Origin: Pisolithus tinctorius
Lineage: Eukaryota > Basidiomycota > Agaricomycetes > Boletales > Pisolithaceae
DNA length: 64,000 nucleotides
Assembly (NCBI GenBank): GCA_024663395.1
Contig: JANFAH010000049.1
Coordinates: 372,001 to 436,000, forward strand
Direction of reading: 5' to 3'
The translations under genes and the position numbers were made by a program. Shown in pieces: positions 1-11,028 of the stretch (position 1 is the first letter of the stretch; every line of letters starts with the position of its first letter). The notes under the pieces were generated by a model. That model saw only the letters and a list, made by a program, of their open reading frames with translations. It did not search any database and was not told where the DNA came from.

Positions 1-749
1 CAGTGATTGAACTCCACAACATATTTGGTAATACAAGAACTGTCCTTCATGGTAAGGTTCTCGAGTTGTTGGACGGCATCCACTATAGCATCGTGCAGAC
101 CGAAATTAGCTGTGAGCTCTTGTAAGAACTCATGGTAGTCGTGCATCCAGAGCAGGCGGTCATAGTTGTCAGGATTTAGTAGGTCTGGCTTGAACCAAGC
201 CAGGGCCATACCCTTGAGATAAGACTGAGTGAAGGTAACTTTTGCTCTGTCAGAGCAGAATGCACAAGGGCGGTCTTGGTAGTTTAGCTCGCATTGTATG
301 AGGAACTCACGGAGTTTCTTGGGATCAGAGCCATTGAAGGTATCAGGCTCGTGGACCTTGGTTTTCGGAGCGGAGTCCCCAGTGTGTGAACTAGACTGTG
401 CAAGTGCATGAACAGCTCTAGCAAGAGCTACAAGGGGATCCTCTGGCGGCTCAGCCGGGTCTTCGGGGACATCCCCGTCACTGCTGCCCCTGCCATCGGG
501 ATCACCATCAGGATAATCAGGGTCGGGGTCAGGTCCATCATCTCAGTTACAAGGAGGCGGAGTATGGAAGGCTGATGGGTGGAGGTCGGAGTGACCAGCT
601 TGTGAAGCGCTTTCGCCTTCAGTGCAAGAGCAGCGTCAAGCAGAGAAAGACTGGAATTGTTCGATGACAGAAGGGAGTCGACGTGGATTAGCTAGCGCTA
701 CAGCGAGGTTCTCAGTGACCTCTCTTTGAGATTGAGCTCAAGTTCTCAT
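1..749 (-). pseudogene. gag: Gyp1-3 gag (partial, runs off the left edge)
   Basis: On the minus strand this is the 5' part of the capsid-type gag of a Gyp1 element. It aligns along its length with the Gyp1-2 gag at 28882-29640, including the acidic P/D/G-rich segment and the conserved 'KLCEFL.QCELN' stretch typical of Gypsy gag in these families. Translation would start at an ATG at 749-747, just after the primer-binding region. An in-frame TGA four codons in and another in the acidic region, shared in position with Gyp1-2, break the frame. The rest of this copy lies left of the window. CpG content is higher than in Gyp1-2, so it looks less decayed. Confidence 0.8.
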
Positions 750-797
750 AATGGTGTAAGTTTCTTGGAGGACAGGAAGTGAGATCGTACAAGTGTG

Positions 798-808
798 AGT
801 ACGAATAT
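798..808 (-). promoter_or_regulatory. Gyp1-3 self-priming primer-binding site
   Basis: Eleven nucleotides, 2 nt beyond the LTR, perfectly complementary to the predicted 5' end of the element RNA at 1107-1097. This copy keeps a CpG in both partners. Gyp1-2 has CA in one and TG in the other, so pairing is maintained. Confidence 0.75.
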
Positions 809-810
809 AC

Positions 811-1524
811 TGTCAAGTCCAGGCCTACTCTGACCAACTCCGACACTATATAAGGTCTAGAGAAGGGTTCAGAAGCAAGTCTGACACAGAAGAACAGAAC
901 TCCGACTAGCAGAGTGTCGGCAGGAACGAAGACCACCGAGACAAAGGTGGAGCGGAGTGAGGGCATCGGGTTTAGCTCGTGCGCTACCCCCTTGCACGAT
1001 CTCAGCCCTCATATTTCAGAGGGAGAGTACAGACAGAGAGTCAGAGATAACTCCGACAGGCAGAAGACAGAATCAGAGGGAGTAGGAACTAAGTTGATAT
1101 TCGTACTGAAGAACAGCAGAGTACAGTACATGCTTTTATACTGCTACGGAGGTACAGTAATCGGAATCAGAACTGACATATGGAGACTCATAAATTTTCA
1201 AGTAAAATTTCCTGGATGACAAATGAAGGGTAGATGGAGGACATACGAACGGGTAACACAGAAGATCCAGAAAAGGAAACAGTCCAGGCACTGGACCATG
1301 CGGTGAGCACGCTGCAGAGTACCTGACTGCAAAGGTAGTCACATGACCCCTCAGAGAACAGACTGCTCGGTCCGGTAGGAGAGCAACACAAGTCTGACAA
1401 CAGTCGGAGCGGAGATGGTTTGCAACCAACAGAAGTTGGGCGGAGTTGGTGCAGAGTGAGTGGATGACCAGCGGAAAAGGTTGCGGAGTGAGCAAAGACC
1501 TATGACGAACGCATGGTTATGACA
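811..1524 (-). repeat. Gyp1 LTR (5' LTR of Gyp1-3)
   Basis: A 714-bp TG..CA long terminal repeat in minus orientation, matching the Gyp1 LTR at 28094-28820. The predicted RNA start (minus-strand AGTACGAATAT, at 1107-1097) is the exact reverse complement of the primer site at 808-798, which lies 2 nt outside the LTR. It abuts a truncated LTR-B at 1525, so Gyp1-3 inserted into LTR-B. The other end and its target duplication are outside the window. Confidence 0.85.
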
Positions 1525-2036
1525 GTTTCCTTGTCTCAGTTAAGGTCCCCATCGTCACTACCCTCTATCCCTTGTGTCGGAAGGACTCTAACCCACTATA
1601 CACTTATTGGTTTACATTCCGTACTGCACCGCCCTTGACCTACATCATATATAAGGCCATGTAGTACTCCAATGTAATCAGTATGAATATCAAATAAAGT
1701 CCCCACCTTTGACTCCCTCTCAGTCCCCTCTGGAGTTTCATCTCCACTTCCTCTGAGTCTGCTCCACCTCTGAAATACAAGGGCTGAGCTCGTGCAAGGG
1801 GGCAGTGCACTAGCTGAACCCAACACCCTCTCATCTGACCTCCAACCTCTGATCTCCGGCTCCAACTCCGACCTCAGCCTCCGAGACTTTCCTTTGTACC
1901 CCTCTGCTCACTGTTTGTCGAATATCTTGTCACCCAGTGGTTGGATTCACTTCGGACTTTGACTGCTGTACTCCACAGCCCAACCCACTCCAACTCCACC
2001 CTAAGAAGGAGCCAGGGGTGTTGTCCGACTTTGACA
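1525..2036 (+). repeat. LTR-B, 3' part
   Basis: About 512 bp in plus orientation, matching the reverse complement of the 815-bp LTR-B at 22240-23054. It ends in TTTGACA at 2036, and a TATATAAG-type box lies inside. The first ~300 bp are missing because Gyp1-3 interrupts it. LTR-B itself interrupts a minus-strand Gyp1 LTR that resumes at 2037. No internal region of this family is present in the window. Confidence 0.75.
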
Positions 2037-2591
2037 CCTTGCACAATCTCAGCCCTTGTATTTCAGAGGGAGAGTACAGACAGAAAGTTGGAGGTAACTC
2101 CAACAGGCAGAAGACAGAGACAGAGGGAGTAGGAACTAAGTTGATATTCATACTGAAGAACAGTGGAGTACCACACATGCTTTTATACTACTATGGAGGT
2201 ACAGTAACCAGAATTGGAACTGACATATGGAGACTCATAAAATTTCAAGTAAAACTTCCTAGATGATGAATGAAGGGAGGACAGAGGACATATGATGGGT
2301 AACATAGAACATCCCAAAAAGGAAACAGTCCAGGCACTGGACCACATGGTGTGTGCACTGTGGAGTACCTGACTGTGTGCTGTCAGGGAGAAGTCTGAAG
2401 GGTAGTCACATGACCCCTCAGAGAATGGTCTGCATGGTCTGGTAGGAGAGCAGTACAAGTCCGACAGCAGTTGGAGCAGAGATGGTTTGTAAATGACAGA
2501 AGGTGGGCAGAGTTGGTGTGGAGTGAGTGAATGACTGGTGGAAAAGGGTGTGGAGTGAGTGAGGACTTAGAATGAACACACAGTCATGACA
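2037..2591 (-). repeat. Gyp1 LTR, split by LTR-B
   Basis: 555 bp of a minus-oriented Gyp1 LTR, ending in ATGACA at 2591, directly followed by Gyp1-1 pol. Its other part should lie left of the window. It is probably a solo LTR inserted at the start of pol, or the end of a further element. That cannot be decided here. Confidence 0.75.
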
Positions 2592-3626
2592 TCTGCTCTC
2601 TCTAGTCCCAATTCTTTACTTCTGCCTGTAACCCTTCTTGATTATTCTGTTGATACTGTTCCTGTGTTGATTGGTTCCAGCTCTTCTCATTGTTTTGTAG
2701 ACCTGTCTATAATAAAAAAATATTCTACTCCTGTTTCCTCTGTTTCTCTGCCAATTCTGCTCCACCTGTTTGATGGTAGTACAAATGCTGTCATTTCCCA
2801 AGAAGTAGATCTTTCCCTCTGCTTTCCTTCCAGTGATCTCAACTCCATTTCATTTCATGTTACTCTGTTGGATTCTTCTTGTTTGCTGGTATTAGGACAC
2901 AACTGGCTCACCTGCTTCAATATATCAACTGACTGGGTACTGGGCAGTATATTGTTTAAACCACCACTACAGGGAATGCTGACACCCCAGGCACCTCCAT
3001 CACCTTCTGCTTCAATCTCCACTCTGGATCTGACACCCTCCACTCTGTTTACAGCTCTGACTGCACCTCTGACTGACTCACCATGCTCTGCTCTGTTCAT
3101 CTCACTCATCAATGCTGCCACATATGTCAGAGCCTGTCCCCTCCCTGGCTCTAGGCAGTTCCACTTACAGCTCTCCACTGGTGATGTGAAGCTTCATGCA
3201 TCCTCTGCTTCTTCTCTGCCTCCTGACCTCTCCTTGGTCCCTCCTGAGTATTGTGAGTTTGCTGATGTCTTTAGCAAAGACAAGGCTACCAAACTTCTGC
3301 CACACCACTCCTTTGATCTCAAGATCAACCTTGAGGAAGGAGCTTCTCTGCCCATCAGCATGATCTACTCTCTGTCTCTGCCAGAGCTTGAAGCTCTCCA
3401 CACCTTCATTGACAAGCATCTTGGCTATGGCTTCATCAAGCAGTCCACCTCCACTCATAGTGCCCCTGTCCTCTTTGTAAAGAAGAAGGACAGTTCACTC
3501 TGCCTCTGCATAGACTATTGAGGACTCAATAAAATCATGTAGAAAGATTGCTATCCACTGCCACTCAACTCTGACTTGCTTGACTCTCCAAGCTGTGCTA
3601 AAGTCTACACCAAGATCAACCTCCAC
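2592..3626 (+). pseudogene. pol: Gyp1-1 pol, first part (protease to early RT)
   Basis: Start of a Gypsy polyprotein. The aspartic protease region has the catalytic DSG changed to GSS, followed by HCFVDLS. The linker follows, then the beginning of reverse transcriptase ('[10 protein letters not shown]'). It parallels Gyp1-2 pol at 42797-43835 almost codon for codon. An in-frame TGA at 3519-3521 replaces an arginine codon, and further stops follow. At 3622-3626 the frame reaches TCCAC, where Gyp2-1 is inserted. The same TCCAC recurs at 26211-26215, after which this pol resumes. This is the oldest visible layer of the locus and is not functional. Confidence 0.85.
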
Positions 3627-4114
3627 TGTTAAGTCCAGGTCTTCACTGGTCCAAAACCAGTCTGGAGTCCAGTCTGGGGTCAGGGGGTAATATGAGGTAC
3701 TAGGAGATTTGGACTATTGGACTTAGCAACTGATGGTGCAGCACTATTCCCTTGTGTGGGCCATAGTCCAGTTGAGAGGCAGAAGACAGAGAACAAGAGG
3801 GACTGGGTTAAGATGAGACTAGGTTGATTTCAGACTGAGGCTAAACAGATTATCCTACAGCTTAAATACTAGAAGTAACCTAAGTGTAACATAGCACTGG
3901 AGACCGGTTTGCACTGGTACAGTGATGGTTGGTAAACAGATTGGTAAGTAGGGTTACAAAGAATATTATCAAGCAAAGACTATGAACAAAGGGTTACTGG
4001 GAACCAGGGCAGGACTTGTGGCTGGGCCAGGTGTTACACTGGCCTGGTACTAACTGAGGGGACAACTTGACTGGGCACTGCCTAGCAGTTCCTCACAAGC
4101 TAACATGTTTCTGG
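3627..4114 (-). repeat. Gyp2 LTR (3' LTR of Gyp2-1, truncated)
   Basis: 488 bp matching the inner 3' portion of the Gyp2 LTR in minus orientation. Similarity stops at about 4114, where the intact copy (25626-26210) would continue with 'TCAAAGGG'. I do not find the remaining ~97 bp elsewhere in the block, so this end was probably deleted. Confidence 0.8.
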
Positions 4115-4490
4115 GCACTTCAGGTAACCCATTTTCATAAGCATTTAGGCTGAAGTTTTTCTCCAAATCATCCAAGCTAAAAGCCACTCAGACCAGGTCA
4201 TCCCAGGGACATCTGGCCATGTCCCAGGGCCATTTACAGTTTTCAGGACCTGGGATGTCCCATAATCCCATCCCTTTGGTAATATATTTTGGGCTGTCCC
4301 ATGACTGCCTTAGGTGTCAGGGGTCCTCAGCTCAAAAAAATGCAGTTCATATTCACATTGAAATGCCACTTCTGATCAGAAAAACATACATAGCTGTCAT
4401 GGTCATCCAGGATGATGAGCACACCTGTCAAAGTGGGGGGATATGTGAGAGTCACTGCCATTCCAAAACCATGTAATACAACTTATGTAT
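4115..4490. other. Unassigned repeat-like DNA
   Basis: No coding region or known element recognised. It contains inverted words built on GGGACATC/GATGTCCC (for example near 4200-4265). These resemble the core of the 65-bp tandem array at 6281-6930, so the two stretches may once have been continuous before the MITE inserted. Confidence 0.4.
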
Positions 4491-4492
4491 TA

Positions 4493-6069
4493 CAGTGGCT
4501 CACAAAATTGTCCCAATGTTTGCATGTTTTTCATTAATCATGGTGTAGTGAGTGAACTATCATTATTGAGTCCAAGGTGTTGGTGGATGGATCAAAGCAG
4601 CTGGTCATGGCTCTCTGATGAGCCATATTACATAATATTTGGATAGAAACTGATGACATCATACCCAAATGAAAATGAGAGCTCATTGGGACAATTTTGT
4701 AACTTTGTGATATACTGGGGATGTAGTCCTTGGGAACACATATAAAACATGGTGAGATGCTCACCAATGCTTACATAATGTATCACATGGTCTAATGAAT
4801 GATTTGTCAACAAACAAACAATGCCAAACAGTGATTTTGCACTACTAAGCCTCCTTGCTGTAACACAAGTTAAGAAATCACCCTTCTGGCTCATCAGGGA
4901 AATTCTCTCAGGGCAACCTCAGCAAATGCTGGTATACACTATAGTATAATCAATGGAATATGCCATCAGCACCATTGGTCTCTTCAGAAACCTGCTGGAA
5001 GTCATCTCCTGCACTGTTTCCCCACCAATGCCCCATGTGTCCTGGAACTAATCAGTACTGTGAGAGCTGAAAATGTTGTGGAGGTCCAATCTGGCAACCA
5101 TCCTATCATAAACAAACCAATCACCCATTAACTAGTGCATTTCTGTGAAGGAGAAACTGGTATGGAGGTCAGGGTGAAACCAAACCCTCTCTCACTCCAG
5201 GTACCATGGGAGGGATATGCTACTGAGCTACCAGGTTGCACATTCCTGGCCTTCTATCTGGCATTGGATATTTCCTTTAGTCTTATATGACCAAATAACT
5301 CCTTCCCAGTGATCCCCAGTTCAGCTCAGAGTACAGTTTGGCCAACCCTCCCACAATACTGGGAGTGCCCAGGAGGGTTGTGCTTCACCTGAGCCTTCAG
5401 GCAGGCTTTTCTTCAGTTGTGATGTAGTAGTTAGTGGGTGATTGGTTTGTTTATGATAGGATGGTTGCCAGATTGGACCTCCACAACATTTTCAGCTCTC
5501 ACAGTACTGATTAGTTCCAGGACACATGGGGCATTGGTGGGGAAACAGTGCAGGAGATGACTTCCAGCAGGTTTCTGAAGAGACCAATGGTGCTGATGGC
5601 ATATTCCATTGATTATACTATAGTGTATACCAGCATTTGCTGAGGTTGCCCTGAGAGAATTTCCCTGATGAGCCAGAAGGGTGATTTCTTAACTTGTGTT
5701 ACAGCAAGGAGGCTTAGTAGTGCAAAATCACTGTTTGGCATTGTTTGTTTGTTGACAAATCATTCATTAGACCATGTGATACATTATGTAAGCATTGGTG
5801 AGCATCTCACCATGTTTTATATGTGTTCCCAAGGACTACATCCCCAGTATATCACAAAGTTACAAAATTGTCCCAATGAGCTCTCATTTTCATTTGGGTA
5901 TGATGTCATCAGTTTCTATCCAAATATTATGTAATATGGCTCATCAGAGAGCCATGACCAGCTGCTTTGATCCATCCACCAACACCTTGGACTCAATAAT
6001 GATAGTTCACTTGCTACACCATGATTAATGAAAAACATGCAAACATTGGGACAATTTTGTGAGCCACTG
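4493..6069. mobile_element. MITE/foldback element, TA-flanked, 642-bp inverted arms
   Basis: Begins CAGTGGCTCACAAAATTG and ends with its reverse complement. It is flanked by TA on both sides (4491-4492 and 6070-6071), as expected for Tc1/mariner insertion. Arms 4493-5134 and 5428-6069 are near-identical inverted copies; I see only a few mismatches. The 293-bp centre shows no transposase. An internal copy of the tip word (ACAAAATTGTCCCAATG) lies about 190 bp inside each arm in inverted orientation. The identical 88-codon open frames in the two arms are mirror images of each other, not separate genes. Confidence 0.85.
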
Positions 6070-6071
6070 TA

Positions 6072-6280
6072 TGCACAGATTTGAAGAATACTGGGCAATC
6101 AGTGTGTTTGTGTGTGGTGTCATTTCCAGACTCATACAATGCCTGTGGCAGTGAGAATTGAATTATTGTAATGAATGTTAATGGATTCAGACCTCTCCCA
6201 TGAGTGCCTATGTATGTAAGTCCCCTGTTTTACCGCAACAGTGCTCCTTACTAAGATCATACATACTAGATGCATCTCAG
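6072..6280. other. Spacer, nothing recognised
   Basis: AT-rich unique-looking sequence between the MITE and the tandem array. No gene, repeat or motif that I can support. Confidence 0.4.
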
Positions 6281-6930
6281 CCCCCCTCTCTGAAGGCCAG
6301 TGGAATGTCCCATGATAGCTTTGGAGGCCACTGTGGGATGTCCCACTCCCCTCTCTGGAGGCCAGTGGGATGTCCCATGATAGCTTCAGAAACTACTGTG
6401 GGACATCCCATCCCCCTCTCTGGAGGCCATTGGGATGTCCCATGATAGCTTCAGAGGCTACCATGGGATGTCCCACCTCCCTCCCTCAAGGCTGATGGGA
6501 TGTCCCATGATAGCTTTAGAGGCTACTGTGGGACATCCCACCCCCCTCCCTGGAGACCAATGGGATGTCCCATGATAGCTTCAGAGGCTACTGCAGGACA
6601 TCCCACCCCCCTCCCTGGAGACCAATGGGATGTCCCATGATAGCTTTAGAGGCTACTGTGGGACATTCCACTCCCCTCCCTGGAGATCAATGGGATGTCC
6701 CATGATAGCTTCAGAGGCTACTGTGGGACATCCCACTCCCCTCTCTGGAGGCCAGTGGGATGTCCCATGGTAGCTTCAGAGGCTACCATGGGACATCCCA
6801 TCCCCCTCTCTGGAGGCCAGTGGGATGTCCCATGATAGCTTCAGAGGCTACCATGGGACATCCCACTCCCCTCTCTGGAGACCAATGAGATGTCCCATGA
6901 TAGCTTTGAAGGCTGCAGGCATGTCAAGTC
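6281..6930. repeat. Tandem array, ten 65-bp units
   Basis: The core 'GATGTCCCATGATAGCT' (or a one-base variant) recurs with an exact 65-bp step, starting at 6302, 6367, 6432, 6497, 6562, 6627, 6692, 6757, 6822 and 6887, with no indels. Each unit holds GGGATGTCCC and GGGACATCCC facing each other across ~30 bp, so every unit can fold into a hairpin. Differences between units are mostly C/T and G/A. An open frame runs through part of the array only because 65-bp units happen to lack stops. Confidence 0.9.
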
Positions 6931-7694
6931 AATCCCCTTTGGAGACCCATTAGGTCTGTTTATTTCTACAGGTTTACAGTATATACCTATGAGATCTCAA
7001 TGGGTTGGGTATACCCAGCTGCTGCCATGGAAAGTGTTTTCTCCAGTACTATGCCTAGGGACTCTGGGGCAGCCATTGATTTCTCCCAGCATGGTGCTGA
7101 TCATAAGTGTTTTGTGTTTTCCTCATGCAATTTTCCACTTGCTGATAAGATAAGCATACCATCATGATTGCACAATCAGGAGCTATAACTTTGATTATGA
7201 TGACATCACTCCATTATCACTTGCTGGGGTGTTAACACCTACTAGTGCTAGTTGTAGTAGTTGGTAGTGCTGAATAGTGTAGGTTATGCTACACTTTGGT
7301 AGTGTGCATTTTTGGCTACTGTCGACTATGAAAAGTGTAGGGTCGAGCCAGAGTGCGAAGGTCACATGACATTTGATCACATGACATGACAGATCATGTG
7401 ATTCAGTCACATGATAGATGGTGTAATTGTCATGTGATCCAAGGTATTGCCAATCCCCCACTGACAAAGTCACGTGACTGTGGTCATGTGACAATTTGTC
7501 ACGAAGTTGCATAGGGGCACCATGTGACTTGGTGCCTCAGGTCATGGCAGTGGTCTGTCATGTGCATGTCTAGGTCATGTGACCTCACATGACTGCATCC
7601 ACACCTGTGGTCACACGGTCACAAGGGTGACATGGTCATGTGACTGCACCTACCTCGCATCTGGCACTATGTACCTAGCATGTGACTAACTCAC
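6931..7694. other. Non-coding region with a cluster of CATGTGA motifs
   Basis: No gene seen. From about 7350 to 7690 there are about a dozen copies of TCATGTGA/TCACATGA-type words. One is the full palindrome GTCACGTGAC at 7469-7478. The upstream half (6931-7340) has no structure that I can name. Confidence 0.5.
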
Positions 7695-9542
7695 TGTGAG
7701 TCAAAGTGTGGAATGCTGGTGAAAACCAAACAAATCCAACACAAAAGACAAATAAGAGCAAGTGGTGGTTTGCCTCCACGGAACCTGGAGTGCAGAGAAA
7801 CCTAAATGTGGGGGAGACTTCAAGTGGAGGTGCTCCTGGCACAAGTCATCGACAAGTTATGCAGGAGTAGATGAATGGATGATGACTGAGGAGGGGATGC
7901 TGAACAGAGTGAAGGTGTTCAGCCAAAAGTACTTGGGGGTAATGGACTTTGATAGAATATGTTCCTTGCACAAGTCAATGATGAGTTATGCAGGAGTGGG
8001 GGGGATGACTAAGACTGCTGACTAAGAGGAAGCTTCAGATGATGAAGGATGGCAGATAGACTCTTCCAAATGAGCCTCAACTACCAAGTATACAAATGAT
8101 GACAGATAGACCCCTTTGTGGAGCCTCAACTGTTGATGATGAGATATGCTGAGCTGAGCTGAACTGACTGCTGGATTGCTTCTGATTGCTTCCTGGTAGC
8201 TAAGTACATGGGGGTTTATATACTGTGGGGGGAGCACAGCTTGTGACAAACAAGGCACAAACACTTGGTAAGTAATGAGTAAGGACTGAGTAATCATGAT
8301 GAGTAAGCGAGAAATGAAAAGTAAGCAAGCAAAGAAGATTGGTAAGTATTGGCAATGAACGAGTCAAGGATAGTCAAAATATCACAAAACAAGTCAAATA
8401 GAATCAGAAACTGAGTAAGTGCACTGATATCACATTAGGGGGTGGCGATGCAAGTTAGATCTCAGCGGAGACATCTCTAGATCCAAAGACAGCATGACAG
8501 ATGGACGGTGTTTCCAGATAGGGAAGTATTAATTCCAGAATTGAAGGGCATGAGTCAGGTGTCAAAGGGGGCTAGGGTGTTGGGGGTCTGTGGGGCAATG
8601 AGAGCATATGCAATCACGTCTCCCACCCTTCCATCCTCTCAGTGAAGTTAACAAAAACTTCATGAACAGGGCTCTGATGGAGGAGGAGGAGAAGGGGGGA
8701 TGTCTTCTGCTGGATCTTGCAGTAAGAAGGCAAGATGCATGTCATACTCATCATGAATGTGATCAGGGAGGCTGGAGGACAGTAGATTATACTGCAGCTG
8801 TCGCAATGTGGGAAGAATGATGGACAAGACTGGAATAAAGATGGTGCAGGGAGCAGGGAGGAACGATCCATATGCTTCATCAACTGGGGAGACTGAAACG
8901 ACCACATAAGACCTTTCTAGCTGAGTGACAGACCCAAGGCAACCAAAGAATGTCCTTCTGGAAGTCATACTGACAAGGAGAACACACTGACCAAGCTGCA
9001 TGGGATGAGATGGGGCTGACAACGATGGGATGAACCAGGGGGCTTCAGGATGGAAGCTGGTGGGAATGCCTGGCAGATATATGTAGCCACTGTCTCTGGC
9101 AAATGAGACAAGCGAGATGATTGATGAAGAGGTGGCCATGATTGACAGACTTAGCGAAATGAGTGTCTGATGGATGGAGTGCTGTAGAAATGCACAGGGT
9201 GTGAGGATCCTCTCCAAATTTGGAAGGAAGAATTGTGGGGCTGAGCACTTTAAGTGAGTGTGGGAATGGAGTTGATATCTTTGGAAATGGTGGAGATACA
9301 ATGAAAACCAGAATGCCATACATGGGCACTAAAAACCTTTAACACACGCTCAACTTGCTTCCTCTTTTCTCTTTAGCACTGACGACTCGTTCTTGTGCAA
9401 AGGATGACTGTTAACGTCTGACAGTCTTTCTATGCATGAGGCCTTTAGTCTTCATCTGCATGCCTGGGCATTGTGCGCAACCTGTTGATGAGTTAGGCAG
9501 AGTCAGCTGTAACCATGTCCACAACACCTTTGGTGTGTGACA
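7695..9542 (-). mobile_element. Element E, copy 1 (LTR-like, 1.85 kb)
   Basis: A TG..CA-bounded repeat whose second copy is at 14283-16118. On the minus strand it starts TGTCACACACC and ends GACTCACA. It has a TATATAAA box (8222-8215) about 0.5 kb from its end, which is an LTR-like layout. A 219-codon minus-strand open frame (8660-9319) is largely kept in copy 2, but I recognise no family for it. No matching target duplication flanks this copy. Its right end joins the palindrome core at 9543. Confidence 0.6.
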
Positions 9543-11028
9543 TCGCCCCTAATGCTAAGTGTGGCTGTGCTTCAACATGAATCATGTCACCACTCAGTCA
9601 ATTCTTGACATATGCATCTGTGATTTTGCAGGTGGGATGGCCTAGGGGGTATTCACAACATGTTGAAGTATTATCCAATCAAAGTCACTGGTTGATGAGA
9701 TATAAGGGGAATGGAAAAAGCGAAAGAACATCACAGCATGCATCTCACACATAGTTTATGCAATGCTTAATACCTTGGATGCATGCCCCATGTCCCTAGC
9801 TACCTATGTAGAAAGTATCAAGTCAATCCATCAGGAATTGAATGAACAGCACACAAATTACACTTCCCAGATGCATGGGAAAACTCCAAAAAGCGCAAAT
9901 AAAATAGTGGAGATTTACAAAACATATCTAAAACATTGCATTGCAGCCTCCACAGTGCTGCCACACTTACACCAATTCACCTGGCACATGGGATGGCATG
10001 CTCTGCCATAATAGCAGCAGGTGCCTAGTGATTTCTGCAACTAAAAGTGCCAAAAATGCAAAATGCACACAATGGTCAATGGCTTATTGGCCATCTCAAA
10101 GCTATAAATCTCTAATGGACTGATTGATTAGAGGTGCACATTTCGCATTTTTGACACTTTTAATTGCAGAAATCACTAGGCACCTGCTGCTATTATGGCA
10201 GAGCATGCCATCCCATGTGCCAGGTGAATTGGTGTAAGTGTGGCAGCACTGTGGAGGCTGCAATGCAATGTTTTAGATATGTTTTGTAAATCTCCACTAT
10301 TTTATTTGCGCTTTTTGGAGTTTTCCCATGCATCTGGGAAGTGTAATTTGTGTGCTGTTCATTCAATTCCTGATGGATTGACTTGATACTTTCTACATAG
10401 GTAGCTAGGGACATGGGGCATGCATCCAAGGTATTAAGCATTGCATAAACTATGTGTGAGATGCATGCTGTGATGTTCTTTCGCTTTTTCCATTCCCCTT
10501 ATATCTCATCAACCAGTGACTTTGATTGGATAATACTTCAACATGTTGTGAATACCCCCTAGGCCATCCCACCTGCAAAATCACAGATGCATATGTCAAG
10601 AATTGACTGAGTGGTGACATGATTCATGTTGAAGCACAGCCACACTTAGCATTAGGGGCGATGTCACACACCAAAGGTGTTGTGGACATGGTTACAGCTG
10701 ACTCTGCCTAACTCGTCAACAGGTTGCACACAATGCCCAGGCATGCAGATGAAGACTAAAGGCCTCATGCATAGAAAGACTGTCAAACGTTAACAGTCAT
10801 CCTTTGCACAAGAACGAGTCATCAGTGCTAAAGAGAAAAGAGGAAGCAAGTTAAGCACATGTTAAAGGTTTTCAGTGCCCGTGTATGGCATTCTGGTTTT
10901 CATTGTATCTCCACCATTTCCAAAGATATCAACTCCATTCCCACACTTGCTTAAAGTGCTCAGCCCCACAATTCTTCCTTCCAAATTTGGAGAGGATCCT
11001 CACACCCTGCACATTTCTACAGCACTCC

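Noticed and set aside
4628..5934. Two identical 88-codon frames as genes
   Set aside because: Mirror images within the inverted arms of the MITE; identity comes from the arms.
6281..6930. CRISPR-like array
   Set aside because: The 65-bp units are adjacent, similar along their whole length, and have no unique spacers or cas genes; it is a eukaryotic minisatellite.
7650..8250. Self-priming site for element E
   Set aside because: An 11-nt near-complement (one G-U) exists between the E TATA region and sequence just outside its end, but the spacing (15 nt, and too close to the TATA box) does not match the constant geometry of the other families.
9763..10441. Two identical 82-codon frames as a gene pair
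   Set aside because: They are the same sequence in the two arms of the palindrome and show no family, start context or independent conservation.
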